Positions 7,239 to 14,734 of a DNA stretch of 33,769 bases are shown in pieces. This DNA is from an uncultured Gammaproteobacteria bacterium (GTDB taxonomy: Bacteria > Pseudomonadota > Gammaproteobacteria > Chromatiales > Chromatiaceae), in contig CALAZS010000190.1 of the NCBI GenBank assembly GCA_937926265.1, positions 1 through 33,769 of the forward strand. The letters are read 5' to 3'. The notes beneath the pieces were generated by a model. That model worked only from the letters and a program-made list of their open reading frames with translations, ran no database searches and was not told the DNA's origin. The number at the start of each line of letters is the position of its first letter. Position 1 is the first letter of the stretch. A program made the position numbers and the translations under genes.

Positions 7239-7658
7239 AAATAATCTCTATAATTCCTTCAAAATAATAGCAAGAAATCGTGTACTAAATTTCAAAACCG
7301 AAATTATTATTGATATATATCAATGAATATTTTTCGAGTTAATCGTTTCACGCTATTTTTGTATTAATCAGAGGTATGGATTTTTAGGAGAAATAAATTC
7401 TCATGGTTTTCTGCTTCCTGCAATTTCCTAAAATCAGGGTTTTCCTGTCTGAGTAGTTTGAATATGGGAAAGAAGATAGATTTTTTCTTGGCTGTGAATG
7501 CACCAGTATTTAGGGCTTCATCGTTTTTTATTCTGGTTACCCAGGAACGCTATTAGCTGAAAAATGGCGCGGCAGGCTAAATATTTGTCGCTACCAGTCA
7601 ATTTAAAAGAACCACAACTGTAGATAATGATTCCATTACAAAACCACAGGAAAGCACA
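7239..7658. other. Divergent intergenic region between BLUF and DUF5610-like genes
   Basis: 420 AT-rich bases holding the FNR box at 7310-7323 and the presumed promoters of both divergent genes. Two very short ORFs (17 and 30 codons) occur, one after an AGGAG at 7386-7390, but neither has recognisable sequence. No RNA gene is seen. Confidence 0.4.
7310..7323. promoter_or_regulatory. Perfect FNR/ANR box upstream of BLUF gene
   Basis: The 14-bp palindrome TTGATATATATCAA matches the FNR consensus TTGAT-N4-ATCAA at all ten specified positions. It lies 72 bp upstream of the BLUF gene. A class II position would put a -10 element at 7282-7287 on the minus strand, where only a weak hexamer (TAGTAC) is found. 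The mode of action, activation or repression, is therefore open. An FNR-type protein with the matching recognition helix is encoded at 27831-28598. Confidence 0.65.
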
Positions 7659-8228
7659 ATGGAAACACTATCTGTTCCAGCACAATCTATTCCAGCACAA
7701 TCTATTCAAGCACAATCTATTCGAATAACTCCGTTTAGTAATCAGTTCGATGCAAAACAGGGTTTAAATGCAACCATACTTGAATCAGTCAAAGAAGTTG
7801 ATTTGTCAACAAAAAAAGAACCGCTCTCTTTGCTTTATAAATCAGCTATTACAAATATCAATGAAATAATAAGTCAGTCTACTGGTCTGGAAAACGGCAT
7901 TGAAGAAATCGTTAAACAGGAAATCGATACCTCTCCAGAAGCTACTGCTGAGCGAATTGCGTCAAAAATTGGTGACTTCTTCAAGGCGTTTATGGAGAAA
8001 AATCCAGATATTGATAGCGAGATGGCATTTGATTCTTTTATGCGGGAAGTGAAGAAAGGTATCGAGCAGGGTTTTGAGGAGGCAAGGGAGATACTTGAGG
8101 GTCTGAATGTTTTAAATGGTGATATTGAAAGTAGTATCAACCAGACATATGACCTGCTCCAGATGAAACTGTCTGATTATGAAGAAATTACTGTTGAAGG
8201 CTTCTCTACTGGTAAAGTTATATCGTGA
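7659..8228 (+). CDS. DUF5610-like protein with N-terminal pentapeptide repeats
   Basis: A 189-residue protein preceded by a good Shine-Dalgarno (AGGAAAG). The first 25 residues hold three copies and a degenerate fourth of a Pro-Ala-Gln-Ser-Ile repeat. The remainder is helical and acidic. It fits my memory of the DUF5610 family: an N-terminal 'PEATAERIASKIGDFF' helix, then 'FMREVKKGIEQGFEEAREIL', then a C-terminal 'INQTYDLLQMKL' helix. DUF5610 proteins occur in Gammaproteobacteria and have no established biochemical function. There is no signal peptide and no co-oriented partner directly next to it. Confidence 0.7.
   Translation: METLSVPAQSIPAQSIQAQSIRITPFSNQFDAKQGLNATILESVKEVDLSTKKEPLSLLYKSAITNINEIISQSTGLENGIEEIVKQEIDTSPEATAERIASKIGDFFKAFMEKNPDIDSEMAFDSFMREVKKGIEQGFEEAREILEGLNVLNGDIESSINQTYDLLQMKLSDYEEITVEGFSTGKVIS
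7671..7730 (+). repeat. 15-bp tandem repeat inside the DUF5610-like gene
   Basis: Three units of 15 bp (7671-7685, 7686-7700, 7701-7715) differ by one or two bases and are followed by a degenerate unit (7716-7730). Each unit encodes five residues, so copy number can change without breaking the frame. Confidence 0.9.
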
Positions 8229-8460
8229 ATTAGACATTCAGGAATAGCTACTGGGTAGAGCTTTTGGGGCAACTTTGATGGCAGATTGGGGGAAAGCACA
8301 AGCATTGACTCGGGTTATTAGGGGCAACAACTACTGAGGAGCAGTCTGTCTTTATATAAGATCAAGCGATTGTTTGTGGTTTGTTCTGGCTGTAAAATCA
8401 TCTTGTGGCTCTGGGCTTTTCCAGGCTGTATAGAGTGTAAATCAGATAGGAGTTTATTTA

Positions 8461-8675
8461 TGGCCATTGATCAACTGAAAGATTTTTTAAGGAAAATGCA
8501 ATCTGAGCCTGCACTCAAAAGCGAGGTCCTCGAAGCCGCGACTGCTGATGATGTTGCTCGCATTGCGCTCAAGCTAGGATTTGAATTTTCAGGCGATGAA
8601 TTGCTAAGAATGTCAGGTCAGAAAGTAGATAAAGTTACCGTAATTAAGAACGACATTCCCGGCGAATATAACTAA
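8461..8675 (+). CDS. Nif11-like leader peptide family protein
   Basis: A 71-residue peptide. The ATG at 8461 is preceded by AGGAG at 8447-8451. A longer upstream reading (from 8370) lacks this signal. The sequence has the Nif11 leader pattern: 'QLKDFLRKMQSEPALKSEV', then Ala-rich 'AATADDVARIALKLGFEFSGDELLR'. In this family the Nif11 domain acts as the leader of ribosomally made, modified peptides, or is found as stand-alone proteins around nitrogenase. The C-terminal part after the leader is only about 20 residues (ending Ile-Pro-Gly-Glu-Tyr-Asn) and has no Gly-Gly cleavage site and no Cys, Ser or Thr cluster. A classical lanthipeptide core is therefore absent. A GNAT acetyltransferase follows 161 bp later; no other maturation enzyme is in the window. 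Confidence 0.75.
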
Positions 8676-8836
8676 TGATTTCCTCCATCTCCTGGGCTTT
8701 CAATATCTGATCAATTTAGCCGAGTTACCAGCCATCATTGCCAGGCTGTTACGGCTTTAATCACATCTGAGATATATGGAAATTTCCAGAAGGTGGTAGT
8801 TTTCGAGAGAGTTTTTTTCAAATTCCTCTATTAAGT

Positions 8837-9343
8837 ATGAATTTTCAAGAAACTACCATTGACGATACTTCTGGCATTCTTGATTTGTATAAACGAGTTG
8901 CAGTTACGCCAGGTGGTCTTGCCCGTCTGTTGGATGAGATTGATGAAAACTACGTCAGCAATTTCATAACTAAAACCATAAACAATGGGGTTGGGCTGGT
9001 TGCTATTGATGAGAACAGTCAAATTGTAGGCGAAATTCATGCTTACAAAACTGGCTTGTATTGTTTTTCTCATGTTCTTTCAGAACTGACAATCGCTGTT
9101 GATCCCAATTTCCAAGGAAAAGGTATCGGTCGAGAACTGCTTAGTCATTTATTGTCAAAAGTTAAAGACTCATATCCAGAAATCACCAGAGTCGAACTTA
9201 TAGCGCGTGAATCGAATCAAAAAGCCATAATTCTGTATAAATCATTGGGATTTGTCCCAGAAGGTCGACTTCTTGGAAGAATCAGGAATTTAGATAACAC
9301 ATTTGAATCAGATATTCCTATGGCGTGGATTCGGACTTATTAG
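8837..9343 (+). CDS. GNAT family N-acetyltransferase
   Basis: A 168-residue GNAT enzyme transferring an acetyl group from acetyl-CoA. The motif A strand-loop-helix is clear ('VDPNFQGKGIGRELLSHLL', with the Gln/Arg-x-x-Gly-x-Gly/Ala pyrophosphate loop). Motif B is also clear ('ESNQKAIILYKSLGFVPEGRL'). The length is normal for the family. The substrate cannot be read from the sequence; the N-terminal half resembles RimI/RimJ-like and small-molecule acetyltransferases. The Shine-Dalgarno is weak. It follows the Nif11-like gene on the same strand and is closed by a terminator at 9441-9467. A link to the peptide is possible but unproven. Confidence 0.85.
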   Translation: MNFQETTIDDTSGILDLYKRVAVTPGGLARLLDEIDENYVSNFITKTINNGVGLVAIDENSQIVGEIHAYKTGLYCFSHVLSELTIAVDPNFQGKGIGRELLSHLLSKVKDSYPEITRVELIARESNQKAIILYKSLGFVPEGRLLGRIRNLDNTFESDIPMAWIRTY

Positions 9344-9440
9344 TGATTTGCTGATCACATTTGTTACTTGATTATTTCTTAAAATCACTGATTGAATCAG
9401 GATTATTAACTTATTATTCGATATCATTATGGGGAATTTT

Positions 9441-9467
9441 AAGGGTTAGCATCGGCTAACCTTTTTT
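9441..9467 (+). terminator. Intrinsic terminator after the GNAT gene
   Basis: A GGTTAGC/GCTAACC stem (9444-9450 with 9455-9461), extended by weaker pairs, has a 4-nt loop and is followed by six T residues. It lies about 100 bp after the acetyltransferase stop and just before the next gene. Confidence 0.85.
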
Positions 9468-9481
9468 GTTTCGGACTCACT

Positions 9482-9979
9482 ATGGCGGATTTTTTTCAAC
9501 AATTGCTGATTTTGTCGATTCCAGAACTTGCAAAAGCCCTGGTTGATAGTATTTATATTGCAATATCATTATTTTCTGTTTTCCTGATTCTGCTTGTTAT
9601 AGCCAGAAGGCAAAAACAAAAACGAAAAACCGAACATAAAGCCTGGTTAAAGCAGAAAGCCGATCATTACCAGCGATTTCATGAACTTAGCCAAAATTAC
9701 GAAAAGCTGGTGTCGGATTTTGATTATCTAACACATAAAGCCAGGAAAAATTCACCTGAGTGCCTGGAAACTACCATGCTGATTCAGTTAAGAGACCGAC
9801 AGGAAGAGTTAAACCTGATAGTTGATACCCTCAAACATGCCAAATATCCGGCTGACCAGGAACTTTTTAACATTGGTTTTTTCAGCGAAAACCGCTATGT
9901 CGCTAACATTGAGAAAGCTGTAAAAACCTCCAGGGAATTTTTGAGTAACCATTACAGCCTGGAAGATGCCATCGACTGA
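9482..9979 (+). CDS. Membrane-anchored coiled-coil hypothetical protein
   Basis: A 165-residue protein with one strong membrane segment at about residues 20-42. A basic cluster follows (Arg-Arg-Gln-Lys-Gln-Lys-Arg-Lys), so the C-terminus is likely cytoplasmic, and then a long charged helical region (about 45-165) likely to form a coiled coil. No enzymatic motif is visible. The gene starts 15 bp after a terminator, so its promoter probably overlaps that hairpin. Family and function are not recognised. Confidence 0.65.
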   Translation: MADFFQQLLILSIPELAKALVDSIYIAISLFSVFLILLVIARRQKQKRKTEHKAWLKQKADHYQRFHELSQNYEKLVSDFDYLTHKARKNSPECLETTMLIQLRDRQEELNLIVDTLKHAKYPADQELFNIGFFSENRYVANIEKAVKTSREFLSNHYSLEDAID

Positions 9980-10018
9980 TTTTAAAATTCCAGAATCTCA
10001 TTCCGATTATGATTTTTC

Positions 10019-10060
10019 TTGAGATAAATCAATTACGCAGTAGAATCAAGACACTAAAAT
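10019..10060 (+). promoter_or_regulatory. Predicted class II FNR-dependent promoter of soxYZ
   Basis: TTGAG-ATAA-ATCAA at 10019-10032 matches the FNR consensus at 9 of 10 positions. Exactly 22 nt later comes TAAAAT (10055-10060), 5 of 6 matches to the sigma70 -10 element. That spacing centres the box at -41.5 from a start near 10067, the standard class II activation position. It lies about 100 bp before the soxY start. Confidence 0.55.
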
Positions 10061-10157
10061 AATCAGGTTTTTTCTAAATTTTGAAAACTACAAGAGGTCA
10101 TCAATATAATAATTTTAGATGACTTAAACATTTAACCACTACCCAGGAAACGTGAAT

Positions 10158-10628
10158 ATGAAGCCTTCGAACAAAAGACGCTTATTTCTGAAATCCGCTG
10201 TGGCAACCAGTACTATTGGTGTTGCTATTTCGGCCGGTTTGATTACTCCTTCAGCTGTGCTTGCCAGCTGGCCTGAATCTGCTTTTACGGCCAAAAAATC
10301 TGCTGATGCCATTAACGCCCTGTTTGGCGGTGCAGCAGCTGAGTCTGACAAAGTGATGGTCGACGTTGCCGATGTGGCCGAAAACGGTGCCATTGTTCCG
10401 GTTAAAATCAAAACCACTCTGGATAATGTTGAAAATATCACATTGCTGGTCAATGAAAATGCAAACCCTCTAACAGCTTCATTCAACATACAACCAGAAG
10501 TCGAGAAGGAAGTCTCCATTCGCGTTAAAGTGGGTAAGCCAAGCGATATTATTGGTGTTGTGAAAGCCGATGGTAAGCTTTTCAGCAACAAGAAACATGT
10601 CAAAGTAACCCAGGGCGGTTGCGGTTAA
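10158..10628 (+). CDS. soxY: Thiosulfate oxidation carrier protein SoxY
   Basis: SoxY is the periplasmic carrier to which sulfur intermediates are covalently attached during thiosulfate oxidation; it works as a SoxYZ heterodimer. The protein has a twin-arginine signal ('NKRRLFLKSA', then a hydrophobic segment) and ends in Gly-Gly-Cys-Gly. This is the swinging-arm motif with the substrate-binding cysteine; here it lacks the last Gly of the usual GGCGG. The ATG at 10158 is chosen over the GTG at 10152 because AGGA at 10145-10148 is correctly spaced from it. At 156 residues it has normal length. soxZ follows after 44 bp. SoxX, A, B, C and D are not in the window, as in sulfur-storing bacteria where soxYZ is often separate. 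Confidence 0.95.
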   Translation: MKPSNKRRLFLKSAVATSTIGVAISAGLITPSAVLASWPESAFTAKKSADAINALFGGAAAESDKVMVDVADVAENGAIVPVKIKTTLDNVENITLLVNENANPLTASFNIQPEVEKEVSIRVKVGKPSDIIGVVKADGKLFSNKKHVKVTQGGCG

Positions 10629-10672
10629 TTTTCACCCAAGCAAATATTTAAACAAATTTTAAGAGGCATACT

Positions 10673-10984
10673 ATGAGTACTTCAGTAAAAATTCGTGCAA
10701 AAGCCAAGGGTGAAAAAGTTGTTGTAAAAGCACTTTGGACTCACCCAATGGAAACAGGTTTACGCAAAGATAAAAATTCCGGCGAACTGGTTCCAGCAAA
10801 CTTTATAAACAACATAAAATGTGAAGCAGCCGGTAAAGTAATTATCGATGCTGACTGGAATGCAACTGTATCGAAAGATCCTTACCTGTCTTTTTCATAT
10901 GCGGGTAATAAAGGAGATGATTTCAAAATCTCCTGGACTGAGAATAATGGTGCAACCGGTGAGAAAGCAACTAAAGTAAAATAA
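10673..10984 (+). CDS. soxZ: Thiosulfate oxidation carrier complex protein SoxZ
   Basis: A 103-residue SoxZ, the partner that stabilises SoxY and presents its carrier arm. It shows the family pattern: an N-terminal strand 'VKIRAKAKGEKVVVKALWTHPMETG' with the conserved His-Pro-Met-Glu-Thr-Gly, and the C-terminal 'ISWTENNG'. It has no signal peptide, as expected because SoxZ is exported with SoxY through the Tat system. It is preceded by AAGAGG and followed within about 25 bp by an intrinsic terminator, making a two-gene operon. Confidence 0.96.
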   Translation: MSTSVKIRAKAKGEKVVVKALWTHPMETGLRKDKNSGELVPANFINNIKCEAAGKVIIDADWNATVSKDPYLSFSYAGNKGDDFKISWTENNGATGEKATKVK

Positions 10985-11007
10985 GTTTTTTACTGTATGT
11001 TTTAAAG

Positions 11008-11032
11008 AACCCCGCGTATGCGGGGTTTTTTA
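11008..11032 (+). terminator. Intrinsic terminator of soxYZ
   Basis: An 8-bp stem AACCCCGC/GCGGGGTT (11008-11015 with 11020-11027) has a 4-nt loop and is followed by a T run. Confidence 0.9.
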
Positions 11033-11046
11033 TTAGCGTAGCGAAG

Positions 11047-11147
11047 ACCCCGGCATTTGCCGGGGTTACCTTGCGCGATGGGTGATTCTTAAGAGGGATA
11101 ACCGCGATTATCCCTCTTAAGTGCCGTAGCGCGGATTTATTCCGCGC
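11047..11147. repeat. Three further consecutive hairpins
   Basis: Three perfect inverted repeats follow one another: 11047-11066 (8-bp stem, loop ATTT), 11088-11121 (14-bp stem, 6-nt loop) and 11129-11147 (7-bp stem, 5-nt loop). With the flanking terminators they form five stems in about 180 bp between convergent genes. The cluster has no T tracts of its own. Confidence 0.75.
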
Positions 11148-11168
11148 AGGCATCGATAAAGGGAAAAC

Positions 11169-11188
11169 ACCACGGGTTTACCCGTGGT
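11169..11188 (-). terminator. Intrinsic terminator of the LplT-Aas fusion gene
   Basis: ACCACGGG/CCCGTGGT with a TTTA loop; on the minus strand the hairpin is followed by GTTTTCCC. It begins just 4 bp beyond the stop of the minus-strand gene. Confidence 0.7.
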
Positions 11189-11191
11189 AGT

Positions 11192-14100
11192 TTATACGGC
11201 GACCATGGCCATTTGTTTTGCCCGGCTAAAGTCGCTTTTGCCACTGCCAAGTTTCGGGACTTCATCAACTTTAAGAAGTTCTGAAGGTTTCATCAGCGCA
11301 TTTAATCCAGAGCTGTCTATGATGTTCTTAATCTCATCTTTTGATAGTTCACCACTGAACAGCAGTACAACTTTTTCACCTTTTTTTCCATCAGGAATCG
11401 CAGTTGCGAGTATATCGATGCCGTCCGGTAACAGGTCTAGAATGGATGTTTCTATCGCACCAAGACTGACCATTTCACCGGCAATTTTGGCAAATCGTGA
11501 ATAGCGATCGACAATGGTGAGATACCCGTCTTTGTCAATATGGCCCTTGTCACCTGTGACATACCAGCGGTTACCATCGAGGTCGATAAGAGCCTCGGCT
11601 GTTTTTTCCGGGTTATTCAGGTAGCCAGGCATAACCTGAACACCACTGATTAATATCATGCCATCTTCATCAACGGGTAGTGTCTCGAGTGTATCAGGGT
11701 TAACGATTTTGAAATTACTGCCAGGCAATGGCAGTCCGACCGTGCCGATTTTATTACCAATCTGAACCTGCCAGTCTTTCATGTCCATACGATCCGGAAT
11801 GTTCACACTGGCAACCGGAGAGGTTTCAGTTGCTCCATAGCCTTCATAAATTTCTTTATGGAACTTAAGTTTGAACTGCTCTCTGACTTCCTTGTTAAGC
11901 TTTTCAGCACCAGCGACTACAAGACGTAATGAATCCATCATTAGGGGATGTACGCGTTTATTCCTGGTGTACATGCCAAGGAAAGTAGAGGTGCCACAAA
12001 AGAATGTGGCCTTGTATTTTGCAATAGCCTTGGCAATGTTAACTGTGTCTGTTGGGTCAGGATGACAAACGACGGGTAAGCCTTCAACTACCGGCATTAA
12101 CGATGTCACAGTGAGTCCAAAGGCATGAAACAATGGTAATGAATTCATGACGACATCATCGCGTTGAGTATCAAGTACATTGGCCACCTGGCGAATATTC
12201 GACATCAGGTTGTTATGTGTAAGTACAACACCTTTAGGTTCTCCTTCGCTGCCACTGGAAAAAAGTATGGTTGCAGGCTGGCTTGTTTCCACAGAATGCC
12301 CGAAAAGCCAGTAAAGCACCCTGGCAGGTAAAATCATCGAAGCAATAAGCAATGAAAGTTTTGTCAGTGATGATATTTCCTCTTTAAGATCCTCAAGATA
12401 ATAAACATTTACTTTCTCAAACAATTCATCCATTTCGATACCACGTTGCTGCAGTTTTGAAATAAATCGTTTTGATGTGTAAATGGTTTTAATCTCAGCT
12501 TTGTCAACAGAACCTTTCAAAGCGTTCATATTGGCAGTGAAATTCAGGTTCACAACGGTTTTACCTAACAGTAACACCGCCAGGTTGGTAATAATGCCGG
12601 CACTACTGGTAGGTATCATCAGACCGATATTCTGTTCGGGAGAGTATTTGGATATCAGCCGCGAAAAAGCCATCACCGCAGTCATGGTTTTGTGGTTGGA
12701 TAACTCGGTATCCATTTGCATATCAATCAGGCTGAGATTGGAGCCTTTTCTTTTTGCCATTCTTAACCATTCCAGGGGAATAGGGTCTAGTTTTTTCGAA
12801 TAGGCTTTCCAGCTTTCAACCGATAGATCAAAAACCTGTTGTTTGACTTCATGTGCTTTTGAGCTAATCGGCATGGCCTGGCCAAAAGTTACAATGACAT
12901 CACCTCTAAAGCCGGTGTTTCTGTCTTCCTGAAGCTTATCGCTGGCCCGGGAAAATTTGCTTCCCCAGAGTCCGTGTAGGTAGAAAGGAACAATAACGCC
13001 TTCAGCACCTTCGACAGCTTTCTCGAAACCCTTTTTGAATTCACCGAGTTGGCCATTGCGGCTGATTGAACCCTCAGGGAACAGGCAAACCACTTCACCG
13101 GCTTTTATGAGTTCATTAATTGTCTGTAAGGAGGTTTTGCTTTGACCGCCGGCTATTGGAACTACCCCAAAAAAATCGAGGAACCACTTCAGGAACCATT
13201 TCTGATAAATGGCCCTGTGCATAACAAAACGAACCGGACGGGGACTGGCTATTTGCACCATGGCCCAGTCCAGCCAACTGATATGATTACCCAGCAACAA
13301 TACACCGCCACGACTGGGAAGGTTATCCAGTCCAAGTACTTCGATGCGGTAATGATTGTTAAAAATCCGCCCGCCAACAAACCTGATCAGGGATTGTGGC
13401 AAGTGGTATACAGTATAAACAGCCCCGGCAACTGCAGTTACTGTCATGATGAGAAACAGGTCTTCGCTGGTTAATCCGGTCAGGGCAAAAACTGCGGTCA
13501 TCACCAGGAATGACAGCATGACAACATTTTGTACCCAGTTGTTACCTGCCAGTACTGTTCCCAGTTCATTATTTTTGGCATGGAACTGGATAAGGGCATT
13601 CAGGGGAACAATGAAAATGCCACCAGCCATGCCAAAAAACATGAAATTAATAACGAGTCCGGTTGGTGAATCTAACGTCGGCAGTAATAACATACCAATA
13701 ACAACACCAATAGCACCCAATGGCACCAGGCCGGTTTCAATATGATGTTTCGATGATGCACCAGCCAGTAACGAACCTAATATGATGCCAAGGCCGGAAG
13801 AAGCAAGAATGCCCTGAATAATAATCGTGTTTTCAATTTCAAGGGTGGCTTTGGCGTATGCCGGAAATGAAGCCAAAATAACCTGGGAAATTCCCCAGAA
13901 AACCGACAGGCCGACGATGGATAGCCAGATAGTTCGGTTTTCAAATACCTTGTGAATGTTTTTACCAAGGTAACGGCCGCTGAAATACTGTTTGGTTTCA
14001 AATTTGAGAGTCGGGTTATCTTTAGCTTTTACCGGTAACCGGGTTGCCAGAATAAATTCAATGATAGTGAGAACAACCAGTATCCAGCCAATCGGGGCAA

Positions 14101-14647
14101 TTGTGGATAAGATGTCATGTTCATTATTAAACTGAATGCCCTGTAATGCATTTTCAAAGAACACCGAAAAGGCAAAGATACCGCACAAAATAGCCACTAT
14201 GGTAATTGCCTGGACCAATGCATTACCGGTAGCCAGGTTCTCTTTACCGACCAGTTCCTTTATATAGCCATACTTGGAAGGTGAATAGATGGCACTTTGT
14301 ACAGCCAGAAGAAATGTCATGGCGAAAGCGATTTCAAACCAGCCCATGTAATAACTGAGTGTAATCATCATGGTCAGGAAAATGGCAACGGCCGCACTGT
14401 AACGAATGACTGTCGGTTTTTTAAATTTGTCCGAGATAAAACCGGCCGGACTGAATAATAGAACGAAAGGTAGAAGAATAAGGCCGTTTACTATGGCAAT
14501 CAGGATTACCTGGGTTTGACCATCGTATATTTTAAATACGGTATTTTGAATAATGATTTTATGGCCAAGATCAACAAATGCATTTAAAAAGATAATGCTG
14601 ATAAAAGATAAGAAGCCTTTTATTTTTAATAACTGCCCCATGGTCAT
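11192..14647 (-). CDS. aas: LplT-PlsC-Aas fusion: lysophospholipid flippase, acyltransferase and acyl-ACP synthetase
   Basis: A 1151-residue, three-module protein. Residues 1-415 are a 12-segment MFS transporter related to LplT, which flips lysophospholipids across the inner membrane. Residues 435-600 are a PlsC-type acyltransferase with His455-x4-Asp460 ('NHISWLD') and 'FPEGS' at 524-528. Residues 640-1151 are an AMP-forming acyl-ACP synthetase. Its ATP loop is 'FSSGSEGEPKG' at 796-806, followed by 'GYGATE' near 936, 'TGDKG' near 1031 and catalytic Lys1137 in 'GSGKSD'. Together these import lysophospholipid, activate a fatty acid on ACP and re-acylate position 1 or 2. In E. coli, LplT and Aas are separate adjacent genes; fused forms occur in other proteobacteria. 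GAGGT before the ATG at 14647 supports the start. Confidence 0.93.
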   Translation of the reverse strand: MTMGQLLKIKGFLSFISIIFLNAFVDLGHKIIIQNTVFKIYDGQTQVILIAIVNGLILLPFVLLFSPAGFISDKFKKPTVIRYSAAVAIFLTMMITLSYYMGWFEIAFAMTFLLAVQSAIYSPSKYGYIKELVGKENLATGNALVQAITIVAILCGIFAFSVFFENALQGIQFNNEHDILSTIAPIGWILVVLTIIEFILATRLPVKAKDNPTLKFETKQYFSGRYLGKNIHKVFENRTIWLSIVGLSVFWGISQVILASFPAYAKATLEIENTIIIQGILASSGLGIILGSLLAGASSKHHIETGLVPLGAIGVVIGMLLLPTLDSPTGLVINFMFFGMAGGIFIVPLNALIQFHAKNNELGTVLAGNNWVQNVVMLSFLVMTAVFALTGLTSEDLFLIMTVTAVAGAVYTVYHLPQSLIRFVGGRIFNNHYRIEVLGLDNLPSRGGVLLLGNHISWLDWAMVQIASPRPVRFVMHRAIYQKWFLKWFLDFFGVVPIAGGQSKTSLQTINELIKAGEVVCLFPEGSISRNGQLGEFKKGFEKAVEGAEGVIVPFYLHGLWGSKFSRASDKLQEDRNTGFRGDVIVTFGQAMPISSKAHEVKQQVFDLSVESWKAYSKKLDPIPLEWLRMAKRKGSNLSLIDMQMDTELSNHKTMTAVMAFSRLISKYSPEQNIGLMIPTSSAGIITNLAVLLLGKTVVNLNFTANMNALKGSVDKAEIKTIYTSKRFISKLQQRGIEMDELFEKVNVYYLEDLKEEISSLTKLSLLIASMILPARVLYWLFGHSVETSQPATILFSSGSEGEPKGVVLTHNNLMSNIRQVANVLDTQRDDVVMNSLPLFHAFGLTVTSLMPVVEGLPVVCHPDPTDTVNIAKAIAKYKATFFCGTSTFLGMYTRNKRVHPLMMDSLRLVVAGAEKLNKEVREQFKLKFHKEIYEGYGATETSPVASVNIPDRMDMKDWQVQIGNKIGTVGLPLPGSNFKIVNPDTLETLPVDEDGMILISGVQVMPGYLNNPEKTAEALIDLDGNRWYVTGDKGHIDKDGYLTIVDRYSRFAKIAGEMVSLGAIETSILDLLPDGIDILATAIPDGKKGEKVVLLFSGELSKDEIKNIIDSSGLNALMKPSELLKVDEVPKLGSGKSDFSRAKQMAMVAV

Positions 14648-14686
14648 GTACCTCGATGATTATTCTTTTGTCTTTATTGTTTTTAA

Positions 14687-14730
14687 AGCCCCCGAATACC
14701 GCAGGTTCACCAACAGTATTTCGGGGGCTG
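14687..14730. terminator. Bidirectional hairpin terminator
   Basis: A long GC-rich stem (14687-14699 with 14716-14729, one bulge) encloses a 16-nt loop. It is followed by six T on the plus strand and a short T run on the minus strand. It separates the 448-residue membrane protein gene from the downstream fusion gene, so these are probably separate transcripts or attenuated. Confidence 0.7.
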
Positions 14731-14734
14731 TTTT

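Noticed and set aside
7403..7550. Two tiny ORFs (17 and 30 codons) in the BLUF-DUF5610 gap
   Set aside because: One follows an AGGAG, but neither product has any recognisable feature; chance is sufficient.
10139..10603. 154-residue antisense ORF across soxY
   Set aside because: It is a shadow of soxY on the opposite strand; the soxY frame has the Tat signal and the GGCG carrier motif.
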